From Clostridiaceae bacterium (lineage in GTDB: Bacteria; Bacillota; Clostridia; Oscillospirales; Acutalibacteraceae): a stretch of 19,680 nucleotides of DNA. Within the stretch, counting starts at the first letter, position 1, and every line of letters starts with the position of its first letter. The notes below the pieces were generated by a model. It did not search any database. It saw only the letters and a program-made list of their open reading frames with translations, and was not told the DNA's origin. The position numbers were made by a program, and so were the translations under genes. Shown here piece by piece: positions 1 through 6,606 of this stretch. Location: contig JAEDIH010000019.1 in the NCBI GenBank assembly GCA_016292575.1, positions 1 through 19,680 on the forward strand, read 5' to 3'.

Positions 1-114
1 CAAATTGAAGCAAATTTCATCTGATTAAAAAATTTTTTTGCGCCGTGCCGAATACACATTTGAAACGATTCGGTTCCATTAAGGTCAGGAAAGACCCGGC
101 CTTTTATGAACAGC

Positions 115-152
115 AAAAGCTGTCGTACCCGTCAAGGTGCGGCAGCTTTTTT
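115..152. terminator. Likely bidirectional rho-independent terminator
   Basis: The arm at 115-128 pairs with 137-150 (14 positions, two of them G-U type in one strand), with an 8-base loop. A run of six T follows on the plus strand (147-152). It begins just beyond the stop codon of the minus-strand flavoprotein gene at 156. It would end that operon on minus and could also end a plus-strand transcript entering from before base 1. The T tract is better for plus-strand transcription; on minus only four T follow. Confidence 0.65.
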
Positions 153-155
153 GGT

Positions 156-626
156 CTACAGTATGTTCTTTTTGCCGGTCAGCTCATCGAGAGTAATTTT
201 GTAAACGGCGGTTTTTTCAAGCGCGGCGCATTTTGAAAGCATGGCTCTGTCCGGCTCGCGGCCGCAATGGCAAAGCAGAAGCTCAAGACCTCTGAGCTTT
301 TCCTCGCCCTCGCATTTTTTGCAGTTTCCAAAGCCGATTACACTTTTATATGCCGTTGTGAGGTTCATTCCTTCGCCGAAGTATCCGCCGAAAAGGTCCG
401 CTTCAATGCAGACGCCGTCATTTTCTTTGAGCAAATCAGCCTTTTTGCCCTCGTTTGCGCAATGGAAAAAAATGCTGACGCTCTCCCCTTTTTGTTCAAG
501 TCCGAACGAAAGCGGAACAATGTACGGATATTCCTTATCAAAAAGCGCAAGCCTTATAACCTGACACTGCGAAAGAATTTCAAAAATCTCGTTTTTATCC
601 GTTATCTCCCTTTCACTTCTTCTCAT
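156..626 (-). CDS. Pyridoxamine 5'-phosphate oxidase-like (NimA-type) FMN-binding split-barrel protein
   Basis: A 156-residue protein of the small flavin-binding split-barrel family annotated as pyridoxamine 5'-phosphate oxidase-related or nitroimidazole-resistance-like. The opening MRRSEREITD, the strand pattern around residues 24-55 (VIRLALFD, PYIVPLSFG, IFFHCANEGKK) and the SVIGFG strand followed by a C-terminal ELTGKK are typical of it. Members bind FMN or related flavins; the substrate is unknown and PNP oxidase activity should not be assumed. The start lies 3 bases after the alpha-galactosidase stop and has only a poor Shine-Dalgarno (GGGTTGAG, which includes that stop), so translation is probably coupled to the gene before it. 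It is the last gene of the trmO operon, followed directly by a hairpin terminator. Family assignment is fairly secure, function is not. Confidence 0.85.
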   Translation of the reverse strand: MRRSEREITDKNEIFEILSQCQVIRLALFDKEYPYIVPLSFGLEQKGESVSIFFHCANEGKKADLLKENDGVCIEADLFGGYFGEGMNLTTAYKSVIGFGNCKKCEGEEKLRGLELLLCHCGREPDRAMLSKCAALEKTAVYKITLDELTGKKNIL

Positions 627-629
627 GGC

Positions 630-2363
630 TCAACCCACAATATAGACCTTTACACCATGAGGAGCAACGGCAGCCTTGACAGAACCGCAGGAAACAAAGC
701 TTTCCTCCGCCCAGACGTCAAGAACATTATATTCGTTCTTCTTTGGCAGATTGACAAAGCCGAGGTTTGCAATTTTGTTAAGGTCAACGCAAACGCTCTT
801 TTCGCCGCCGAGCTTGTTGAAAACGCAGACGGCAACCTTGGAGTTTTCAAGCGGCTTAACAAGAATATCGACCAGACCCGCTTTAATTCGTCTGCACTGA
901 ATACCGAGCTTATCCTGATTGACGGAAATCATTGTTTTGTTTGTGAGAATACGGTAAACCCGGCTTTCGGTATCAACGGTGCCGTCAGACTTAATGAATT
1001 TTCTGACATCGTTTCCGAGAATGAGCGGAGCGCACATCATGCACCAGAGCGAAAAGTGCGCCATGTTTTCATCGTTAGTGAGGTTTCCGTTGCCGACCTC
1101 GAGCATATCCGGGTCGTTCCAGCTTCCGATATCGGAATACTTCCACAGCCGGACATTGGCTTCATAAATTGAAAGGACGGAGACCCATAACGGCTTGATG
1201 TCCGGCGTGGTGCGCCAAAGGTTGCCTGCCCTGCGTCCCCATTTCCACGGCTGATTTAAGCCCCATTCGCAGATTGAAAAAACAATGGGCTTTTCCTCGG
1301 TGCCGTTCTTTTCGGCGTATTCTTTTGCGGCTCTTTTAAGCTCCTTTCCCATGAGGGTATACTGGATTGCGGCGCTGTCCATCTTTGAGCCGACGGGATT
1401 GTAAAACTCAATCACGTTTTCGCCCTCATAAAGCTTAATATCGCATTGCAGGCGCTTGACGCGGTTTGCGGAAAGAGACTTGTTGAAATAAAGGTGGTAA
1501 ACATCTTTTCCGTTAACGGTCGCCATAAGGAAGCGCTCAGAGTCGGCGGTCTTGCGATAGGTCAGCGACAAAACGGCAGCGCATTCTTCTTCGCTGTTGA
1601 CGGTGACGGAGAACGAGCCGTTCCTCGAGCAAAGACCTTTTATGTATTCAAAATTATCCTTATCGCAGTCATCTTCACGGACAATTCTTGCGCCGCCGCC
1701 GAGTTTGCAGTCGCGCGCAGAGAAGCGGACAAACGCGCCCTCGCCCGGCTTTGAAAGCTCAACAAAGGCGATTGCCGGAGCCTTTTCCGGAATCGGAACA
1801 TTATGGCAGAAGTCATACTTGAAATACTCGATTCCCCATTCGGCAAGGCTGTCCGCGTCTGCCGCCTCATGGCGAAGACTTGCCGGGTAATCCTCACAGG
1901 TATGAGTTCCGTTTGAGGAATAAAGACCGAGCTTCAGTCCCCGGCTGTTGACATATTCGCTGAGGGCTTTCATTCCGTGGGGAAAGGTTGCCTTGTCGCA
2001 CTGAAGCTTGCCGTTTTCGTCCCTTTCGGAGCTTTGCCAGCAGTCGTCAATATTGACATATTCATAGCCGGCCTCAAGAAGTCCGCTGTTTTTCATCGCA
2101 TCGGCAATCTCCTTTATAAGCTCCTCGTTGATTTTTGAGGCAAAGAGGTTCCAGCTTGACCAGCCCATCGGCGGTGTGAGCGCAACGCCATTGTCATAGC
2201 TGCAAGCCGCTTTTTCGTTGATGCAGACCTTATGCAAAAGTCTTTTTGCCTCGCAAAGCGGGCAGAATTTTTTTGTCTTGATGCCGACTGCGGCTGCGGC
2301 AGCCGTTGCCGCAGCGGCGCCTGTGCCGACGGCTGCAACGGTTTTTTTGAGATCGAGTTTCAT
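630..2363 (-). CDS. GH27 alpha-galactosidase-like glycoside hydrolase with inserted carbohydrate-binding-like domain
   Basis: 577 residues. The GH27 barrel starts at about residue 60 (LTPPMGWSSWN) and continues with NIDDCW (104-109). The nucleophile is D184 in KYDFC, and the predicted acid/base is D388 in NLWRTTPDI, by alignment to human GLA D170 and D231. NDPDML (416-421) and SVNQDKLG (480-487) are also classic. Expected activity is hydrolysis of alpha-galactosides (or beta-L-arabinopyranosides, also in GH27). About 145 residues (roughly 190-336) separate the nucleophile strand from the next barrel strand (FSICEWG); they resemble a CBM6/35-type beta-sandwich. The N-terminus is Lys-containing, then has about 20 mostly Ala residues (8-27) and a CPLC motif (34-37), so it may be a weak membrane anchor; no signal peptidase site is clear. 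Start ATG follows AGGAGGT by 4 bases. The gene follows an AEC permease by 27 bases and is almost joined to the flavoprotein gene. Confidence 0.92.
   Translation of the reverse strand: MKLDLKKTVAAVGTGAAAATAAAAAVGIKTKKFCPLCEAKRLLHKVCINEKAACSYDNGVALTPPMGWSSWNLFASKINEELIKEIADAMKNSGLLEAGYEYVNIDDCWQSSERDENGKLQCDKATFPHGMKALSEYVNSRGLKLGLYSSNGTHTCEDYPASLRHEAADADSLAEWGIEYFKYDFCHNVPIPEKAPAIAFVELSKPGEGAFVRFSARDCKLGGGARIVREDDCDKDNFEYIKGLCSRNGSFSVTVNSEEECAAVLSLTYRKTADSERFLMATVNGKDVYHLYFNKSLSANRVKRLQCDIKLYEGENVIEFYNPVGSKMDSAAIQYTLMGKELKRAAKEYAEKNGTEEKPIVFSICEWGLNQPWKWGRRAGNLWRTTPDIKPLWVSVLSIYEANVRLWKYSDIGSWNDPDMLEVGNGNLTNDENMAHFSLWCMMCAPLILGNDVRKFIKSDGTVDTESRVYRILTNKTMISVNQDKLGIQCRRIKAGLVDILVKPLENSKVAVCVFNKLGGEKSVCVDLNKIANLGFVNLPKKNEYNVLDVWAEESFVSCGSVKAAVAPHGVKVYIVG
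1356..1781 (-). other. CBM6/CBM35-like domain inserted in the GH27 barrel (residues about 195-336)
   Basis: This part of the alpha-galactosidase does not fit the GH27 barrel. It carries the pattern of CBM6/35-type modules: an opening strand FVELSKPGEGA, a GGGARIV segment, YIKGL followed by GSFSVTV, an alternating LSLTYRKTA strand, MATVNG, then IKLYEGENVIEFYN and a last strand AAIQYT. After it the barrel resumes with a helix (GKELKRAAKEYA) and IVFSICEWG. Boundaries are approximate; the domain family is inferred from pattern only. Confidence 0.6.
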
Positions 2364-2389
2364 ACGTACCTCCTATGAAATATATTTAT

Positions 2390-2419
2390 TTTATAATAAT
2401 GCAGCGCTTTTCAGAACAA
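2390..2419 (-). promoter_or_regulatory. Possible internal promoter before the alpha-galactosidase gene
   Basis: On the minus strand TTGTTC (2419-2414) and TATAAA (2395-2390) are 18 bases apart, and the -10 overlaps the permease stop codon. It could give extra expression of the glycosidase and flavoprotein genes. The -35 is poor and AT-rich ends of genes often produce such matches. Confidence 0.3.
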
Positions 2420-3404
2420 AGACTGTCAGAAAAACGGAAAAAAGCGAAACAATGCTTGTCCAGACAACAAGCTGAGTGGCAAGCTGATCATCTCCGCCGA
2501 TTTCGCCGACCATAACCGCGCTTGAAACGGCGGCAGGCGAACCGAAAACGGAAATGAAAGCCGGAAGCTCATTTCCGGTAACAGGAAAAAGGGAAAATTT
2601 ATTTGAAAGAAGCAGCGCAAAACCAATTCCGAGCGCAGGAGAAACAATGTTTCTCAGCATAACACCGAGCGAAATCTGCCTGCGAAGCTCCCTGACCGCA
2701 GCAAAGTCAAACCTTGCGCCGAGAACAACGAGCGCAAGCGGAGACGCAATTTTACCCGCACTTGAAAGGGCGTTCCATAAAAACGGAAGATTGTTTTTGA
2801 TTGTGAACACTGCCGCCGAGTCAGCACCTTTCGGCAAAAAGGAACGGACAAGCAAAACGACCGCGCCGCACGCAACTGCAATGATGAGCGGATTTTTAAC
2901 TGTCTTTTTGACCGTGTCAGAAAAGTGCGGTCTTTCGTCTCCCGTCGAATAGTGCGAAAGGCAAAGCACCGCAAGCACATTGAAAAGCGGAATTGCCACC
3001 GCCGAAAGCAGACAGGCAAACGAAAGAGCCTCGGCACCGCCGAGCGACTGCGCAAGCGGTATGCCGATTATTGCGTGGTTTGAGCGAAAGGAGCACTGAA
3101 TAATGACGCCCTTTTGCTCTTGTTTTTTAACAAAAAGCCGGCAGCACAGAAAGCCGAGCGCACAAAAAAGCAGAACGGCAAAAACGCTGTAAACGGCGGC
3201 GCGCCAGTTGACCGAGCCGAGCGACTCAATTTCATACACATTGCAAAAAAGCATTATCGGCAAAAAGACCTTGAAAACAAGGCTGTTCGCTTTTTTAAAA
3301 AAGTCATCGCCGGCAAAATGCGCTTTTTTAAGTATAAGACCGAGAAGCACCAGCAAAAGAATCGGCGCAACGGCATTGAACGAAAAAACAAAAACGTCAA
3401 ACAA
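2391..3404 (-). CDS. AEC-family permease (auxin efflux carrier-like transporter)
   Basis: A 337-residue polytopic membrane protein of the AEC family (membrane transport protein, auxin efflux carrier fold), expected to have about ten membrane helices in two five-helix halves. Visible family hallmarks are the NAVAPILLLVLLG first helix, the loop QCSFRSNHAIIGIPL (103-117), KNPLII (170-175), SPLALVVLGA (221-230) and the C-terminal GSPAAVSSAVMV (288-299). Bacterial members move organic acids such as malate, or other small anions; the substrate cannot be read here, although the following alpha-galactosidase makes a sugar-related role conceivable. The start is TTG (3404-3402) after AAGGAAG, which overlaps the trmO stop; no ATG lies nearby. 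It is the second gene of the trmO operon, 11 bases after trmO. Confidence 0.88.
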   Translation of the reverse strand: MFDVFVFSFNAVAPILLLVLLGLILKKAHFAGDDFFKKANSLVFKVFLPIMLFCNVYEIESLGSVNWRAAVYSVFAVLLFCALGFLCCRLFVKKQEQKGVIIQCSFRSNHAIIGIPLAQSLGGAEALSFACLLSAVAIPLFNVLAVLCLSHYSTGDERPHFSDTVKKTVKNPLIIAVACGAVVLLVRSFLPKGADSAAVFTIKNNLPFLWNALSSAGKIASPLALVVLGARFDFAAVRELRRQISLGVMLRNIVSPALGIGFALLLSNKFSLFPVTGNELPAFISVFGSPAAVSSAVMVGEIGGDDQLATQLVVWTSIVSLFSVFLTVFVLKSAALL

Positions 3405-3415
3405 AATTATCTTCC

Positions 3416-4114
3416 TTAGCTTTTTGTCCGTTTTTCGGTTACCTTGCAGACAGTCAGAGTTTCATTCTCTACGGTAAAAGCAATTTCGTAATCGGAAAAC
3501 ATCATGTAGTATATTCTTTCCTTTTTGTTCTGATATCCCGGGCGCGGATCGCAGGAGAGTGCCTCGGAAAGACCGGGCAAAAGCTCCTGCGGAAACGAGG
3601 CGGGCAGTTCACAGTCAAAATTGACGGTCAGCCTGTTTTCAAGAACCTCCTCGGCAAAGCCGCCTGCCGCCCCGGGGTGGGAGTCGGTATACGGCAGATA
3701 GGGCTTCACATCGTAGACGGGCGTGCCGTCCATCAGATCGGCGCCGCTGACGGTGAGAACCATGAGTCCGTCCTTTTCCTTTTCAATTTTTTCAAGCCGA
3801 ACGCAGGAGAGCGCAAGGTTGTTCGGTCGAAACGGCGAGCGCGTTGCAAAAACGCCCATGCGGCGGTTTCCGCCGAGCTTAGGCGGACGGACGGTTGGGG
3901 AAAACGACCTGTCCTTAACGCCGGAGAATTTCCAGATAAGCCAAAGATGCGAAAAGCCCTCAAGCCCCCTGAACGCTTCGGGAACGGAAAACTCCTTTTC
4001 AAAAACAATCCTTGAAAGCGTGCTTTTTGCAAGACCGCTCTGGCGCGGAATTCCGAATTTTTCCGAAAACGGCGAGCGGATATGCGCAATGACAGCTATT
4101 TCGTCTTTTTCCAT
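3416..4114 (-). CDS. trmO: tRNA (N6-threonylcarbamoyladenosine(37)-N6)-methyltransferase TrmO
   Basis: 232 residues. TrmO (YaeB/TsaA family) uses SAM to methylate N6 of t6A at position 37 of ANN-decoding tRNAs in the cytosol. Hallmarks are the opening AVIAHIRSPFSEKFGIPRQSG, GLEGFSHLWLIWKF, RRMGVFATRSPFRPNNLALS and the C-terminal YDVKPYLPYTD. The frame is open to an ATG at 4162, but that codon sits inside the predicted -10/start-site zone of its promoter, so I use the ATG at 4114, which also matches the family's N-terminus (MEKDEIAVIAHIRSPF). Its ribosome site is a modest AAAGG about 13 bases upstream. It leads an operon with the AEC permease, GH27 enzyme and flavoprotein, which have no obvious functional link to tRNA modification. 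Confidence 0.93.
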   Translation of the reverse strand: MEKDEIAVIAHIRSPFSEKFGIPRQSGLAKSTLSRIVFEKEFSVPEAFRGLEGFSHLWLIWKFSGVKDRSFSPTVRPPKLGGNRRMGVFATRSPFRPNNLALSCVRLEKIEKEKDGLMVLTVSGADLMDGTPVYDVKPYLPYTDSHPGAAGGFAEEVLENRLTVNFDCELPASFPQELLPGLSEALSCDPRPGYQNKKERIYYMMFSDYEIAFTVENETLTVCKVTEKRTKS

Positions 4115-4152
4115 TAACCGAACCACGCCTTTCAATCCAGAGCAATATAAGT

Positions 4153-4181
4153 ATTTTAACATAAACCTGCGCTCATTTCAA
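4153..4181 (-). promoter_or_regulatory. Promoter of the trmO operon
   Basis: On the minus strand TTGAAA (4181-4176), a 17-base spacer, then TAAAAT (4158-4153), with a TG one base before the -10 (extended -10). Transcription would start near 4146, downstream of the ATG at 4162, which supports the trmO start at 4114. The promoter diverges from that of rpe, with the two -35 boxes about 38 bases apart. Confidence 0.75.
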
Positions 4182-4218
4182 TACAAAGTATCCGCAGATT
4201 AAAGCAATTTCGTTTTCC

Positions 4219-4247
4219 TTGATTTTTCGGGTATTCAATGATATAAT
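4219..4247 (+). promoter_or_regulatory. Promoter of rpe
   Basis: TTGATT (4219-4224), a 17-base spacer and TATAAT (4242-4247), with TG at 4239-4240 making a perfect extended -10. Transcription should start near 4254, leaving a leader of about 65 bases before the rpe ATG at 4321. Confidence 0.8.
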
Positions 4248-4320
4248 GTTTCAGCTAACGGAAAAATTATGAAACAGTGTGTTTTATATGCTTTTAAATT
4301 TCAAATCAGAGGTGTTCTTT

Positions 4321-4968
4321 ATGATAAAAATTTCTCCGTCTATTCTCTCCTGCGACTATTCAAAAATGGGTGAGGAATTCAAAAGAATGGAGGAGTGCGG
4401 CGCGGACTGGCTCCACATTGACGTTATGGACGGTCACTTTGTTCCGAACATTACGCTCGGTGCGCCCATAGTCAAGTGCATGAGAAAATGCAGCAGCCTT
4501 GTTTTTGACGTTCACCTCATGATTAGCGACCCGAAAAAATATATCCCCGACTTTGTTAAAGCCGGGGCTGATATTATAACCTTTCACATTGAGTCGGACT
4601 CTCCCACCGAGGAGACTATTGACCTCATCCGCTCGCTCGGCTGCAAGGCCGCTCTCTCCGTTAAGCCGAAAACTCCCGTTGAGGTTGTTTTCCCTTACCT
4701 TGAAAAGCTTTCAATGGTGCTTGTCATGACGGTTGAGCCCGGCTTCGGCGGTCAAAGCTTTATGGCGGATATGCTTGATAAGGTTAAAGTCCTGCGCGCA
4801 GAATGTGAAAAAAGAGGGCTTGACACGGACATTCAGGTTGACGGCGGAATCAACGAGCAAAACGCCGGTCTTGCCGTCCTGAACGGTGCAAACGTTCTTG
4901 TTGCCGGCAGTGCCGTTTTCGGCTCAAAGGACGCAAAGGCAACCATTGCAAGCCTCAAAAACCACTGA
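4321..4968 (+). CDS. rpe: Ribulose-phosphate 3-epimerase
   Basis: 215 residues, the usual length. It interconverts D-ribulose 5-phosphate and D-xylulose 5-phosphate in the pentose phosphate pathway, as a cytosolic metal-dependent TIM barrel. The sequence shows SPSILSCD at the start, HIDVMDGHFVPN (32-43, with H32 and catalytic/metal D34), FDVHLM (H65), VEPGFGGQSF (138-147) and VDGGI (173-177, D174). The frame extends to an ATG at 4279, but the ATG at 4321 follows AGAGGTG with a good spacing and matches family N-termini (MIKISPSILS), so it is preferred. It has its own strong promoter. Its TGA is directly followed by the stop codon of the convergent mecA-like gene, with no base between them and no terminator. 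Confidence 0.96.
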   Translation: MIKISPSILSCDYSKMGEEFKRMEECGADWLHIDVMDGHFVPNITLGAPIVKCMRKCSSLVFDVHLMISDPKKYIPDFVKAGADIITFHIESDSPTEETIDLIRSLGCKAALSVKPKTPVEVVFPYLEKLSMVLVMTVEPGFGGQSFMADMLDKVKVLRAECEKRGLDTDIQVDGGINEQNAGLAVLNGANVLVAGSAVFGSKDAKATIASLKNH

Positions 4969-5508
4969 TCACGCCGAAAGGACAGCAAGCGCGTCCCTTT
5001 CAATCAGGCACTTTCCGTATTCTTTGAGGAAGCCGAGCCTTTCTTCGGTGAACGCCGCTTCCTCAAGATACTCCGAAAGGACGCTCCTTTTTTTGCTTGA
5101 GCACACGGAAAGCAAAAGAAAAAACGTTCCGTCCGCGCAGTAAAGGGCTGCGTTTTCCACCTGCGCTTCAAGACCCTTGAGCACCCTTGCGCAGTCGATA
5201 AGGTCGTTGATGTTTTCCGAAAAAAACACTGAGGTTTTATCTTCTTCGGCAAAATTGCTTTCCTTTTTTTCCTTAAAAATCATCAGGCAGCCGCCGAACG
5301 AGTCCGGCATGACCTCAACCTCAAGCGAGCCGCTTTCAAAAACTGTTCGCCCGGTTTCAAGGCGTATTGTTTCAAGAATTTTTCGGACAAAAGTCCGTGT
5401 TCTTTCGTTTGCGTAATCGAGTTCTTCATAGGTAATCTCGCTTTTGGAAAGATCTTCCTTTGAAAGCTCGACCAAAACGCTTTTTTCGTCAATGGCGTCA
5501 ATTTTCAT
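4969..5508 (-). CDS. mecA: MecA-like Clp adaptor protein
   Basis: 179 residues. MecA proteins (negative regulator of genetic competence family) deliver substrates to the ClpC ATPase in Firmicutes. The N-terminal half matches the substrate-binding domain (MKIDAIDEKSVLVELSKEDL, then ITYEELDYANERTRTFVRKI), followed by a charged linker (about 75-95) and a C-terminal alpha/beta domain from about residue 97 (VFFSENINDLIDCARVL, AALYCADGTFFLLLSV) as in the ClpC-binding part. It is shorter than Bacillus MecA (about 218). ATG is preceded by AAGGAGAA and by a TTGATT-N17-TATCAT promoter. The targets in this organism are unknown. Paralogues (YpbH type) exist, so the symbol means family, not orthology. Confidence 0.85.
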   Translation of the reverse strand: MKIDAIDEKSVLVELSKEDLSKSEITYEELDYANERTRTFVRKILETIRLETGRTVFESGSLEVEVMPDSFGGCLMIFKEKKESNFAEEDKTSVFFSENINDLIDCARVLKGLEAQVENAALYCADGTFFLLLSVCSSKKRSVLSEYLEEAAFTEERLGFLKEYGKCLIERDALAVLSA

Positions 5509-5541
5509 CTTCGTTTCTCCTTATGTATTGTTTACGTTTAA

Positions 5542-5570
5542 ATGATACTACTCTTTTTGTAAATAATCAA
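5542..5570 (-). promoter_or_regulatory. Promoter of the mecA-like gene
   Basis: On the minus strand TTGATT (5570-5565), 17-base spacer, TATCAT (5547-5542). It lies in the 105-base divergent gap with the rnfD-like gene. No equally good plus-strand promoter for the Rnf-like operon is visible in the same gap. Confidence 0.6.
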
Positions 5571-5613
5571 TGAACAAAATATGGCAGCGCTCTGCTTTAA
5601 GGGAGGCGACAAT

Positions 5614-6606
5614 TTGCAGACAACAAAAAAAGAGCCGTTCCTTGCGTTCGGCAGTCCTTCTTTTAAACATAATTTTGACCTTTGCCTTATCTCGGCTTTT
5701 CTGCTTGCCGCCGCATTCTTCCAAAACGGAGTCACGGTGCTTTTGCAGGCTGTGGTCTGCGTTTCGGTCGGCTGCCTTTGCGAATATTTTTCTTTCAGAT
5801 TCATACTCGGCGTTCAAAAACCGCTTTCAGACCTCAGCGCGGTAAAAACGGGGCTTCTGATTGCTCTGCTTTTGCCGGCAAGCGCTCCGCTTTATGTCGG
5901 CGCGTCGGCCGCCTGCTTTGCCTCGCTGGTCTGCAAGCTTCCGTTCGGCTCGGAAAAAAACACGCCTTTTGTTCCCTGTGCGGCCGCCGTCTGCTTTGCT
6001 TCGCTGTGCTTTCCGCAGTATGTGTTTGCATATCCGGCGCAGGCAGAACAGCTTTCCTCGGTCATTTTTTCGGACTCGGAAAGCTTTGTTAAAGGCACAA
6101 GTCTGCTTGATATGCTGAACCGCGGCACCCTCCTCAGACTCAACACCTTTTCCGTTACGGCGCTTTTGTCCGGCTCATACCCCGGCGCAACGGGAACAAC
6201 CTGCGTCCTCGTTCTCATCGCCGCGGCGGTGTACCTCGCTTTAAGGAGAACAAAAACGCTTGCCGTTTCCGCCGGCTTTCTTCTTGCGTGCGCCGTTTTT
6301 GCCTTCCTTTTTCCGCGTGAGCTTTCGGGCAGGCTCACTTGTGTGGTCATGGAGCTTTGCGCAGGGTCGCTGCTTTTTGTGGCACTGCTTGTTGCAAACG
6401 ACCCGTCAACCGCGCCTGAAAGTACGCCCAAAATGCTGATATACGGCGCGGCGGCAGGAATAATCTGTATGCTTCTGCGCTCCTTTTTCAAAAACATTGA
6501 CGCGCCCTGTCTTGCGGTAATGATTGTCAACGCCGCTTCTCCCGTCTTTTTGAACAGGGAAAAGGAAACAAAGCGTAAAAAGGAAAAGCGGAGGGTCAGG
6601 GCATGA
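5614..6606 (+). CDS. Divergent RnfD/NqrB-family membrane subunit
   Basis: 330 residues, about ten predicted membrane helices. RnfD is the FMN- and riboflavin-containing membrane subunit of the Rnf complex (ferredoxin:NAD+ oxidoreductase, ion pump). Homology is seen in DLSAVKTGLLIALLLP (73-88; canonical GSAVVTGLLLALNLP), KLPFGSEKNTPFVPCAAA (108-125; canonical FGG-G-N-FNPA), and the end LVANDPSTAP ... IVNAASPVF (259-312). The FMN-threonine region (canonical SGATPL) seems to be KGTSLLDML (160-168), keeping T162 but not the preceding Ala; the later GSIGETS motif is PGATGTT. The C-terminus is a short, strongly basic tail. The start is TTG at 5614 with GGGAGG 6 bases upstream, preferred to the ATG at 5581 which has no ribosome site. 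It overlaps the rnfE-like gene by 4 bases. The family is secure; electron-transfer function is doubtful because rnfC, rnfG and rnfB are absent from the locus. Confidence 0.82.
   Translation: MQTTKKEPFLAFGSPSFKHNFDLCLISAFLLAAAFFQNGVTVLLQAVVCVSVGCLCEYFSFRFILGVQKPLSDLSAVKTGLLIALLLPASAPLYVGASAACFASLVCKLPFGSEKNTPFVPCAAAVCFASLCFPQYVFAYPAQAEQLSSVIFSDSESFVKGTSLLDMLNRGTLLRLNTFSVTALLSGSYPGATGTTCVLVLIAAAVYLALRRTKTLAVSAGFLLACAVFAFLFPRELSGRLTCVVMELCAGSLLFVALLVANDPSTAPESTPKMLIYGAAAGIICMLLRSFFKNIDAPCLAVMIVNAASPVFLNREKETKRKKEKRRVRA

Noticed and set aside
45..236. 63-codon plus-strand frame at the window start
   Set aside because: It runs through the terminator hairpin at 115-150 and into the end of the flavoprotein gene, and has no ribosome site.
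267..1172. 301-codon plus-strand open frame across the flavoprotein and alpha-galactosidase genes
   Set aside because: It is antisense to two well-supported genes, has no ribosome site and resembles no family; it is a shadow of the codon use on the minus strand.
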